A DNA stretch of 64,000 nt, from the NCBI GenBank assembly GCA_035502995.1, contig DATJTW010000010.1:3144-67143 (forward strand), given 5' to 3'. Shown piece after piece: positions 7,823-15,708 of the stretch (within the stretch, counting starts at the first letter, position 1; the number at the start of each line of letters is the position of its first letter). Source of the DNA: CADEED01 sp035502995. GTDB taxonomy: Bacteria > Pseudomonadota > Gammaproteobacteria > Steroidobacterales > Steroidobacteraceae. The notes beneath the pieces are model-generated. The model made no database searches and had not been told where the DNA came from. It was given only the letters and a program-made list of their open reading frames with translations. The position numbers were made by a program, and so were the translations under genes.

Positions 7823-10273
7823 CTATTCCGGCGCGACGTACCGCGCGACGCGGAAACCGATCACGTCGCTGGCGTCGGCGGCGCCTTCGCGCCACGGGAA
7901 GCGCAGCTCGACGGTGGTCGACGACCGCCAGTTCGAGCCGCGGTAAGTGTGGTTCTTGCCGTCGTCCGGGCCGAGCGGATCGGTGCTGGCGGTCGACGGC
8001 ACGAACGAGAGATAGCGGTCGTTGGTCCACTCGGACACGTTGCCGGCGAGGTCGTAGAACCCCATCGCGTTCGGCGCGAACAACGCGGGCGCGGCGACGG
8101 CCGGGAATTCATCGCGATGCCCTTCGAGCACCGCGCCGACGACCAGCGCCGCCTCGGCGCCGGCGAGGTTCGCGGTGCCGGACTGCACCGGCAGGTCCTG
8201 GCCCCAGGGATACTTCAGCGGCTTGCCCGTCGCCGCGGCGCGCGCGGCGAACTCCCACTCGGCCTCGGTGGGCAGTCGATAACCGTTGTTCACCGGCACC
8301 ACCAGCGAGAACTCGCCGGCATCGGCCGGCTTGTACGCCGGCGGCAGGCCTTCCTGCTGCGACAGCCAGTTGCAGAACTCGGCGGCGTCGTTCCACGTCA
8401 CGCGCACGACGGGTTGTTTGTCGAGGTCGAGCGAGAAGGTGCCGACGGAGCCGGAATTGTGGCTCTCCTTGAACTGGCGGAACTGCGCGTTCGTGACTTC
8501 GCGTTCGCCGAGATAGAACGGCCGCAGCAGCGTGACCTTGTGGCCACCTTCGTTCGGACGCCGGCCCTGCTCGCGGCGATCGCTGCCGGCGAGATACGTG
8601 CCGCCGGTGATCATCAGCAGCTTGATGCCGCCCTTCGTCGTGACGACCTTCGGCGAATTGCCGGCGACGTCCTTCGGATTGATCAGCTTGAAGTCGATCG
8701 TGCGCGCGATGCCGGGCGCGAGCACGAGATCGCTGGTCTGCGGGTTGTAGCCCTCGGCGCGCAGCTCGAGCTTGTGCCGCGCGGCCGGCAGCTGCACCGA
8801 CACCGGCGCCTTGCCGCGCGACTCGCCGTTCAGGAACACCTCGGCGCCCTCGGGAGTGCCCTGGATGCGCACGTCGACCAGCAGCGCCGCGAGGCGCGCG
8901 TCGAGCGTCGAGGTCTTGTCGGGCTCGGCGAACAGCTCGCGCGTCCACGGCGCGTAGCCGGCGCGCGCGACGCTGATCGTGTGCGACACGCCCGGCGCGA
9001 GATCGATGGTCACCGGCGTGATGCCCCGGAAACTGCCGCCCGTCGTCACCTGTGCGCCAGACGGCACCGAGCGCACGGTCACGTGCGCGTCGGCCGCGCC
9101 GAGCGTGACGGGGCCGATGTTCGCGGGCTGGCCGGCGGTGATCACGATGCTCGAGGTCCACGGGCGCAGGCCCGGCGACGTCAGCACGACGCGGCGGATG
9201 CCGGAATCCATCTCCACCTTCGCGGGCGTGACGCCGGCCGGCTGGCCGTCCACTTCGATCGTCGCACCGGCGGGCTGCGAGCTCACCGTGACGACACCGA
9301 AGTTCGGCTGCAGCGCGACTTTCAGATCCTGCTTCTCGCCGCCGCCGATGATCGTCAGGCGCTCGACGTGATCGAGATAACGCGGCGCCTTGAACGTCAG
9401 CGTGCGATCGCCGGCCGGCACGTCGACCACGCCCGGCACCTTGCCCATGCGCGCACCGTCGGCGGAGATCTCGGCCGCGACGCCGCCCGAGTCCACCTTC
9501 AGCTTGCCGGGTAGTTTGACCAGGTGGATCAGCACGGTGGCCGGCATGGGCCCGCCCACCTTCACGCCGACCTGCGCCGGTTCGTAGCCCTTGCGCTCGG
9601 CGCGCAGCACGTGGTCGCCGGGGAACACGAACACGCTCGACGCCGACTGCCACGAGAACCCGCTGATCGACTTCACGCGCGAGTCCGCGGGCTTCAGGTC
9701 GATCTCGATCGGCTTCAGCATCATGAACACGACCAGCACGCCGGCCAGCAGCGCGCCCATGACCCAGGCCGCGTAGTTCCAGCCGCTGCGCGGCGCCCGC
9801 GGCGCGGCGCGCGGCGCGACGACGCCGTCGATGCTGGGCACCGCGCCCATGTCGATGTCGAAATCCTCGGCGGGCGGCGCCAGCGCCTGCACGCTGTCGC
9901 CGACCGGGGGCAGCGTCTCCGTGCCCTCGAGCTCGAAGCGGCGCAACGCCAGCGTCTGCGGCGACGCTTCTTCGACCAGCAGCTGCGAGCCGGCGATGGT
10001 GACGACGTCACCGGCGATCACCACGCGCGCGCCGCCAACCGGCACCGCGTTGATGCTGACGCGACTCTCCGGCGACGCATCGAGCAGCCAGCGGCCGTTG
10101 ACCGCGCGCAACGTGGCGTTGGCCGTGCCGTCCGCCGACGGCAGCGCATCGCCGCCGTGGTCCGCCTGCATCGCGCCGGTGGCCGGCTCGATGACGACGC
10201 GCGCCCCGTAACGCGACTCGCCCTGCGGGCTGCGCACGACGATGGTCGGGTCGAACGAGAGTGACGGTTCCAT
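7823..10273 (-). CDS. FHA-like / transmembrane / PEGA-repeat / FGE-sulfatase-fold protein
   Basis: An 816-residue protein. Residues 1 to about 105 resemble a divergent FHA domain (SRVSINAVPVGGARVVIAGDVVTIAG). A single membrane helix follows at about 165-186. Residues about 200-545 hold at least four PEGA-like beta repeats (VTVSSQPAGATIEVDG, VTVRSVPSGAQVTTGG, VRIQGTPEGAEVFLNG). Residues about 555-816 form an FGE-sulfatase/PvdO fold (GSDRREQGRRPNEGGHKVTL, YRLPTEAEWEFAARA, YDLAGNVSEW, IGFRVARY). The catalytic cysteine pair of true formylglycine-generating enzyme is not apparent, so a binding or structural role is more likely. Predicted topology: FHA-like part inside, PEGA and FGE fold in the periplasm. 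The ATG overlaps the kinase stop (TGATG), supporting start 10273 over an in-frame upstream ATG at 10291. Confidence 0.88.
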   Translation of the reverse strand: MEPSLSFDPTIVVRSPQGESRYGARVVIEPATGAMQADHGGDALPSADGTANATLRAVNGRWLLDASPESRVSINAVPVGGARVVIAGDVVTIAGSQLLVEEASPQTLALRRFELEGTETLPPVGDSVQALAPPAEDFDIDMGAVPSIDGVVAPRAAPRAPRSGWNYAAWVMGALLAGVLVVFMMLKPIEIDLKPADSRVKSISGFSWQSASSVFVFPGDHVLRAERKGYEPAQVGVKVGGPMPATVLIHLVKLPGKLKVDSGGVAAEISADGARMGKVPGVVDVPAGDRTLTFKAPRYLDHVERLTIIGGGEKQDLKVALQPNFGVVTVSSQPAGATIEVDGQPAGVTPAKVEMDSGIRRVVLTSPGLRPWTSSIVITAGQPANIGPVTLGAADAHVTVRSVPSGAQVTTGGSFRGITPVTIDLAPGVSHTISVARAGYAPWTRELFAEPDKTSTLDARLAALLVDVRIQGTPEGAEVFLNGESRGKAPVSVQLPAARHKLELRAEGYNPQTSDLVLAPGIARTIDFKLINPKDVAGNSPKVVTTKGGIKLLMITGGTYLAGSDRREQGRRPNEGGHKVTLLRPFYLGEREVTNAQFRQFKESHNSGSVGTFSLDLDKQPVVRVTWNDAAEFCNWLSQQEGLPPAYKPADAGEFSLVVPVNNGYRLPTEAEWEFAARAAATGKPLKYPWGQDLPVQSGTANLAGAEAALVVGAVLEGHRDEFPAVAAPALFAPNAMGFYDLAGNVSEWTNDRYLSFVPSTASTDPLGPDDGKNHTYRGSNWRSSTTVELRFPWREGAADASDVIGFRVARYVAPE

Positions 10274-12660
10274 CAGATGGGCTCGAGGCAACGGATCACG
10301 AGGGTCTGGCCGATCTGCCCGGGCGTCACGGTGACTTCACGGCGCACGTCGCGGAAGCCCGCGCGTTTTCCCGTGACCGTGTAGCGACCCGGCTTCAGCT
10401 CGACCTGTCGCTTGTCGAACGAGCCGAAGAACCCGACGCGCTGGATGGCCACCTGCGTCGCGTTGTCGGATTCGAGATCGACCATCACCAGTTGATTGAA
10501 CTGGGGCAGCAGGAGTTCCAGCCGCGAGACCTGCGAGCGGATGACGGGACCCGGCGCCGGGACGGCGCGCGCTTTCAGCAGGAGTTGTTCGGCCTCGCGG
10601 CGGACGTTGTCCTCGGCCAGGCGGTCCGGGCCGTCGATCAGCGCCTGCAGCCGGTTGCCGAGCTCGGCGCGCGGCGCGACGGTGGCGCGGCCCTTGCGCG
10701 CGAATTCGAGCGTGGGGTCGCGTTGCAGCGCCGCGTCGTAGACGGCCAGCGCATCGTTCCAGCGTTCTTCCTCGGCGAGCGCGGCGGCGCGCTGCTGTTC
10801 CTCGGCGACACCGCGACCGCTGCCGGTATCGGCGGCGCGTTGCAGCGCCGCGGCGACGTCGGCGCTGCCCGGGCGCATCGCGCGGGCCTTCTCGAGATGC
10901 GTGCGCGCCTCGGGCAGGCGGCCGGCGTTCAGCGCGGTGAGGCCGGCGCCCATCTCGGCGTTGAAGGCGTCGTCGGCGCGCTGCTGGCGGACGCGCGCGA
11001 GGCCCGTGGTGGCCGCGGCGTTGCCCGGGTTGCGCTTCAGCACGTCGGCGAACAACGTCTCGGCCTTCGGCAGGTCGGCGCCGTGCTCGGCGTTCTCCGC
11101 GTCGGCGAGCGTCGGCACGACACCGCTGACCGTCGCGACCTTCGCCAGGCCCTCGGTGGCGTCCTTGTTGCCCGGATCGATCTTCAGCGCGTTGTCGAAG
11201 GCCTGGCGCGCGTTCTCGAACTCGCCGCCGTCGAGCGCGCGTTTGCCCTCGGTGACCTGCGCGGCGAGCGCGGCCGGCACCTTCGCTTCGATGTCCTTCA
11301 ACTGCGTGTCGAGCGCGGTCAGCGCCGGGCCGACGGCGTCGTAGGTGCGACGGTCGAGCATGCCGCCGATGTCGTCGATCGACTTGCGGGCCGCGGCGAA
11401 CTCGGTGCCGCCCCACTGCGCGGCCGCGCGCGAATCGAGCTCGGTCACGCGTTTCTCGAGCTCGACGTGTTGCTCGGTGTACTGCTCGATGCGTTTCTCG
11501 GCGGCGTCCTGCGCCGGCGACACGGCCGCGGGCAGGTTCAGCGCGGAGATGTCGATTTTCGCCTTGTCCGCGATGTCGGGGAGCAGCAGCGCGACACCGC
11601 CGGCGACCACGACCAGCACCGCGGCGATGATCCAGTTGCGGCGCCGGTTGCTGGCACGCTGCTCGCGCATCGCGCGCATGCGCAGCTCGTCGACCTGCGG
11701 CAGCAGCGCGGGATCGATCTCCTCGAGCTCGCGCACCGGCGCGGACATCATCGGCAGATCGTCTTCGGCCATCACGGCCGGCGTGAGGTTCTCGGCGGCG
11801 GCGCCGAGCACGGCGGCTTCGGCCTGCGAGTCCACTTCGTTCGGCGTGCCGTCGAGGCCGAGCGTGTCCTGCAGCACCGCGTTCATTTCATCCGCGACGG
11901 CGCGCATGGATGGCGGGCGCTCGCGGCCCTGCTTCGCCAGCAGCCACGAGACCAGCAGGTCGAGCCGCGGCGGGATCGGCTTCACCGCTTTCAGGCGGGG
12001 CACCGGCTCGGTCGCGATCTTGCGCGCGTCGAACGCCGGGTAGAAAGGCGGATAGCCCGACAACAATTCGTACGCGAGCGCGCCGAGGCCGTAGATGTCG
12101 TCGGCCGGTTTCGCCGGCTCGCCGGCCAGCTGCTGCGGGCTCGCGGAGAACGGCGAGCCCGGCGGACCGCCGGACGCCTCGCCTTCGCTGGCGCCCGCGC
12201 CGAAGTCCGCGAGCAGCGGACGGCCCGCGGCGTCGAGCAGCACGTTCGAGGGCTTGAGATCGCGATGGACGATGCGCCGCGCGTGCGCGTGTTCGAGCGC
12301 GGCGGCGACGTCGATCAACAGCGGCAGGATCCGGGTATACGACGCGCCGCGCATCTGGCGCAGGTCGCCGCCGGTGGCCAGGACCATCGGCAGCACCGCG
12401 GCGTTCTCGTCGCGCACCGGCTCGTGCACGCGCAAGACGCCGGGATGATTGAGCCGCGCGGTCAGCGTGAACTCGCGCTGGAACACCTGCCAGGCCGGCT
12501 CGGAATCGCGGAACTGGGAATACAGGATCTTCAGCGCGACATCGGCGTCCTTCAGCTCGTCACGCGCGCGCCAGACTTCGCCGTACCCGCCGGCGCCGAG
12601 CTTTTCGATGAGCACGAAGCGGCCGCACAGCTTCGTGCCGGCCTGGTTCTGGTTTGTCAC
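10273..12660 (-). CDS. Transmembrane Ser/Thr protein kinase with periplasmic TPR and PEGA-like regions
   Basis: A 795-residue Hanks-type kinase with a GTG start. The kinase domain (about residues 12-270) has the glycine loop GAGGYGEVW, Lys44 in VALKIL, the catalytic loop HRDLKPSN (132-139) and ADFGAG (151-156), so it should be active. A membrane helix lies at about 342-362. The periplasmic part is a long coiled/TPR region (RQAFDNALKIDPGNKDATEGLAKV and similar) ending in a PEGA-like module (VELKPGRYTVTGKRAGFRDV). It heads the core of the cluster and is followed at once by the FHA-like/PEGA protein. Substrates are probably the FHA and VWA partners; that is inference. No cognate phosphatase gene is visible in the window. 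Confidence 0.93.
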   Translation of the reverse strand: MTNQNQAGTKLCGRFVLIEKLGAGGYGEVWRARDELKDADVALKILYSQFRDSEPAWQVFQREFTLTARLNHPGVLRVHEPVRDENAAVLPMVLATGGDLRQMRGASYTRILPLLIDVAAALEHAHARRIVHRDLKPSNVLLDAAGRPLLADFGAGASEGEASGGPPGSPFSASPQQLAGEPAKPADDIYGLGALAYELLSGYPPFYPAFDARKIATEPVPRLKAVKPIPPRLDLLVSWLLAKQGRERPPSMRAVADEMNAVLQDTLGLDGTPNEVDSQAEAAVLGAAAENLTPAVMAEDDLPMMSAPVRELEEIDPALLPQVDELRMRAMREQRASNRRRNWIIAAVLVVVAGGVALLLPDIADKAKIDISALNLPAAVSPAQDAAEKRIEQYTEQHVELEKRVTELDSRAAAQWGGTEFAAARKSIDDIGGMLDRRTYDAVGPALTALDTQLKDIEAKVPAALAAQVTEGKRALDGGEFENARQAFDNALKIDPGNKDATEGLAKVATVSGVVPTLADAENAEHGADLPKAETLFADVLKRNPGNAAATTGLARVRQQRADDAFNAEMGAGLTALNAGRLPEARTHLEKARAMRPGSADVAAALQRAADTGSGRGVAEEQQRAAALAEEERWNDALAVYDAALQRDPTLEFARKGRATVAPRAELGNRLQALIDGPDRLAEDNVRREAEQLLLKARAVPAPGPVIRSQVSRLELLLPQFNQLVMVDLESDNATQVAIQRVGFFGSFDKRQVELKPGRYTVTGKRAGFRDVRREVTVTPGQIGQTLVIRCLEPI

Positions 12661-12670
12661 GATTCCTGCG

Positions 12671-13963
12671 TCAGCCGGGGGGCGTCTTCGCCGTATTCGC
12701 GGTGGTGGTCGGCGGCGGGGTGGCGGGCGGCGCTTCCGGCGGCGGTGCGGCGGCCGCGCCCGTCTCTTCCAGGTACAGCTGCTTGAGCAGCTTGCGCCAT
12801 TCGCGGTACTGGTCCTCGGCCGTGCCCGTGAGGCGCAGCGTGTGACCCTCGACCTCGACGACCTGCGGCGCGACTTCCGACTGGAAGCTCAGCGTGAGCT
12901 CCTTCAGCGCGTCCGCGTGAGTGCGTGCGTCAGCGTACTTCTTGATGCCCGAGAGCACCGCGGCAATGCCGCCCATGGCGCCGGCATTCCGCGCGGCGTT
13001 CTGGATGCGGCGGCAGTCGTAGCTGTACGTGCCGCAGGTGTTCGGGGCGAAGATGCTGGCGAGCAGCGCGGCGGCGCCGAGCACCGTGCGCGTGCGCGCG
13101 CTCGAGCGAGCACGCATTTCCTTCTCGAGCTCGGTGAAGCTCGTCTGGCGCCAGCTGCCGTACGAGTCTTCCATGTTGTCGTGGAAGCTCGCGTAGTAAT
13201 CGTTGACCGTGTCGACGACCGCGGTGTCGCGCTCGCGGATGCGCTCGATGCGACCCAGCGTCGGGTCGCCGTCGGCGGGCAGGCGCACGACCTGCGTGAC
13301 GCCGTTCTTGTCCTTCGCCGTCATGCCGGCCATCGCGTCCGGCGCGAGGTCCTGCGCGAAGCGCAGGTTCGCGACCTTGCGGATGTTCTCGCGGTCGAGC
13401 GACGTCAGCTTGTCGCGCGCGGCGACGAGGTCGTTGGCGATCTCGGAGTAGACGTTCTGGAACGGATCGCGCGCCTTCATCGACGCGGTGGTCTTGTACG
13501 CGCCGAGATCGACGAGGCTCGAGTAACGCTTGCCCTTGATCCAGGTGCGGCCCGCGGCATCGTGCGCGGAGACCGCGAGCTCGAGATAACCGCCGTTGGA
13601 CTCGACGATCTGGCCGTCGACGATGACGTCGACGAACTCCGCGGTGTTCGGGATGACGCGCACCGCGCCCCACTGCGACGTGCCCTCGAGCGTCTCGCGC
13701 AGCAGCGTCGGGATGTAGCGCGCCTCGGCCTTGCGCAGGTCCGGATAGATGCGCTTCTTCGCCAGCGCCTCGTCGTCGCCTTCGATTTCCTTCGGGATGC
13801 CGGGGTTGAACACGCGCACGCCGACGTCGAGCAGCTCGGCGTCGGGGATGTGCACCGCGGACTGCTTCGCTTCGACCTTCGGCACCGGGCGCGTCTCGCT
13901 CGTCACGCAACCCGCGGCCGCGAACGATGCGGCGAGGACGGTGGCCGCCAGTAGTTTGTTCAT
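12671..13963 (-). CDS. Lipoprotein of unknown family with central hydrophobic segment
   Basis: A 430-residue protein with a clear lipoprotein signal (LAATVLAASFAAAGC). The N-terminal half is an alpha/beta domain (LLDVGVRVFNPGIP, ALRYIPTLLRETLEGTSQWGAVRVIP). The middle has a Cys-containing hydrophobic stretch (VLGAAALLASIFAPNTCGTYSYDC), and the end is a Pro/Thr/Ala-rich tail. I do not recognise a named family. It sits 10 bases upstream of the kinase gene and its start overlaps the stop of the preceding glycine-rich lipoprotein gene, so co-expression with the kinase is very likely. It may carry the assembly to the outer membrane. Confidence 0.8.
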   Translation of the reverse strand: MNKLLAATVLAASFAAAGCVTSETRPVPKVEAKQSAVHIPDAELLDVGVRVFNPGIPKEIEGDDEALAKKRIYPDLRKAEARYIPTLLRETLEGTSQWGAVRVIPNTAEFVDVIVDGQIVESNGGYLELAVSAHDAAGRTWIKGKRYSSLVDLGAYKTTASMKARDPFQNVYSEIANDLVAARDKLTSLDRENIRKVANLRFAQDLAPDAMAGMTAKDKNGVTQVVRLPADGDPTLGRIERIRERDTAVVDTVNDYYASFHDNMEDSYGSWRQTSFTELEKEMRARSSARTRTVLGAAALLASIFAPNTCGTYSYDCRRIQNAARNAGAMGGIAAVLSGIKKYADARTHADALKELTLSFQSEVAPQVVEVEGHTLRLTGTAEDQYREWRKLLKQLYLEETGAAAAPPPEAPPATPPPTTTANTAKTPPG

Positions 13964-14901
13964 GAGGCCGACGCCTTCTTGTAGTCGTAGTATTCCTTCC
14001 AGAGACGCTCCTTCAGCTCGGGATCCGTCTCTTCCTCGGCGGCCTTGCGCAGTCGGCGCGCGACGATGTCGTCATCCGATCCGGTCACCATCTTCTTGTG
14101 GCCCGCGCCGCCGCCCTTCGCGCTCTTGCCGGAACCGTCGCCGTCGGCTTCGCCGGCGTCGCCGCCCGGGTTGCCGTCGTTCGAGCCGCTGCCGTTGTTC
14201 GACGCGGACTGGCTCGAGGATTTCAGGTCGCCGTTGCGCGTGCCCGGCTCACCGGCGCCACCGCCGCTGCCGCCATCACCGCTGCCGTCGCCGTTCTCGC
14301 TGCCTTCGCCCTGCGCGGAGCCCTTGGCATCGCGCTCCTTCGCGACGCGCTCCTGTTCCTTCTTCAGCGTCTTGTCGAAGTCGCCGAGCGAATCGTCGAG
14401 CGCCTTCTCGCCGGACTTGCGGCGTTCGTCGGACGTCTGCGCGCCGCCCGGACCTTCCGGGCTCGCGCTGCCGGATTCACCGCCGGACTTGCCGCCCGAC
14501 TCGGCGGAGCTGGAGCCGTTGGTCGAGCCGTCGCTGCTCTGGCCGTTGCCGGATTCGCCGGGCAGACCGGCCGACGGCAGGGACGTGGGGTCGCCGGGCA
14601 ATCCCGGCATGCCGGGCATGCCGCTCGAACCGCCGGGCAGGCCGGGCAGACCGGAGCTCTCGCCGCCGGAGGAACCGCCGCCGCCGCTGTCGCCGCCGGG
14701 CATTCCACCGCCGCCCTCGGAACCGCCACCGGGGCTGGGCAATCCGCCACCACCGCCGGGCATGCCGCCACCGCCGCCGGGGCTCGGCATGCCGCCGCCG
14801 CCACCGCCGCCACTCTGCGTGGACGCACAGCCGAGGAGGACGGCGGCGACGAGCACCACCGCCGGGTATCCGGCCAGCGAAAGAACGGTTGGTTTGCGCA
14901 T
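13960..14901 (-). CDS. Glycine/proline/serine-rich low-complexity lipoprotein
   Basis: A 313-residue protein. The ATG at 14901 gives a lipoprotein signal ending VLLGCAS; an in-frame GTG at 14988 lies inside the upstream gene and is less likely. After the lipidated Cys, residues about 25-125 are collagen-like GGGM/PG/LPG runs. A Ser/Gly/Glu-rich middle (GESGNGQSSDGS) and a charged Lys/Glu/Gly region with short coiled-coil potential (DDSLGDFDKTLKKEQERVAKERD) follow. The C-terminus is globular (DDIVARRLRKAAEEETDPELKERLWKEYYDYKK). No enzyme domain is present. Such a flexible chain could span the periplasm. The stop overlaps the next start (ATGA). Confidence 0.75.
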   Translation of the reverse strand: MRKPTVLSLAGYPAVVLVAAVLLGCASTQSGGGGGGGMPSPGGGGGMPGGGGGLPSPGGGSEGGGGMPGGDSGGGGSSGGESSGLPGLPGGSSGMPGMPGLPGDPTSLPSAGLPGESGNGQSSDGSTNGSSSAESGGKSGGESGSASPEGPGGAQTSDERRKSGEKALDDSLGDFDKTLKKEQERVAKERDAKGSAQGEGSENGDGSGDGGSGGGAGEPGTRNGDLKSSSQSASNNGSGSNDGNPGGDAGEADGDGSGKSAKGGGAGHKKMVTGSDDDIVARRLRKAAEEETDPELKERLWKEYYDYKKASAS

Positions 14902-14915
14902 GCGCGCCTCCTCGT

Positions 14916-15599
14916 CTAGTGCGTTCCCGCCGCCTGCGCGTCGGTTCCCGTGAAAAAGCTGCGCAGCTGGTTCGACATGCGATTGCACGCCGTCGCCTGC
15001 ACGCGCGCGATGAAAGGCAAAGGAACTATTGCGCCGACGATGGCGGAAGTTCCAGTGACATTCGTGCCGACGCTACCCGCCGACTTGGCCTGTTTCAAAT
15101 CCCAGATCGTGGCTTCGTAGGCGGATTCCTTCTGCCACCAGCCGAATCCGATGCAGCCCGCGCCGCCGGGCGCTGCGCCGCAGGCGAGGCTGCCGCCGCC
15201 GTCCGTCTTGCGGGTGCTGCCGTCGAGCCAGACTACATAACGCACGCCGCTCGCCGAGACCTGGTCGGAGACGCCGGGGCGCGCGAGCAACGCGCTCATC
15301 GCTTCGGGGCGCTGCGGGGCGGTCGACGGCTCGAACCACGGGAACATGCGATCGACGAATTCGTTGTTGTCGTGCACCGCCACGTGATTGTGGACGCCAC
15401 CCGCCAGGCCGTGGCTCACGCAGTCCATGAACTCGTCCTCCGCGCCCGCGCCTTCGATCTGCGGCTTCGCGAGGATGACGACGCGATCGCCTTTTTCCAT
15501 GGGCGTGGCCAGCTCGCGCGATTCTTCGATTCGCGCCTGCATGCAACCACTGAGCACCAGGCCTGCCGCCAGCGCGGAGGTGAAGCGGATTGCGTTCAT
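14916..15599 (-). CDS. Lipoprotein of unknown function, first gene of the kinase/FHA/VWA cluster
   Basis: A 227-residue protein. The chosen ATG at 15599 has a GGGAG ribosome site six bases upstream and opens a lipoprotein signal (TSALAAGLVLSGC). The body contains ATPMEKGDRVVIL, a Cys/His region (FMDCVSHGLAGGVHNHVAVHD) and later SLACGAAPGGAGCIGFGWW. Cysteines in these segments may form disulphides in the periplasm. No family is recognised. As the first gene of the run it should lie closest to the promoter. The 109-base gap upstream, to the end of the radical SAM gene, contains a weak CATACT -10-like element on the minus strand near 15644. Confidence 0.75.
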   Translation of the reverse strand: MNAIRFTSALAAGLVLSGCMQARIEESRELATPMEKGDRVVILAKPQIEGAGAEDEFMDCVSHGLAGGVHNHVAVHDNNEFVDRMFPWFEPSTAPQRPEAMSALLARPGVSDQVSASGVRYVVWLDGSTRKTDGGGSLACGAAPGGAGCIGFGWWQKESAYEATIWDLKQAKSAGSVGTNVTGTSAIVGAIVPLPFIARVQATACNRMSNQLRSFFTGTDAQAAGTH

Positions 15600-15708
15600 G
15601 CGAGCTCCCAAGGGTGATGCGGGAATGTCGATGGGCGCGGCAAGTATGCCACGACGCAGCACCACTCCTTTGTGACCTCGTCTGTCCGCTCCGGTTCCCG
15701 GAAGCGCG

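Noticed and set aside
10261..12786. An 841-codon plus-strand open frame antisense to the kinase gene
   Set aside because: Same compositional artefact; the minus strand encodes an intact Hanks kinase with all motifs.
14700..14900. Possible CRISPR-like or tandem DNA repeat from the GGG/CCG runs
   Set aside because: The periodicity is codon-level low complexity of a glycine-rich lipoprotein; there are no spacer units of constant length. No CRISPR array was seen anywhere in the window.
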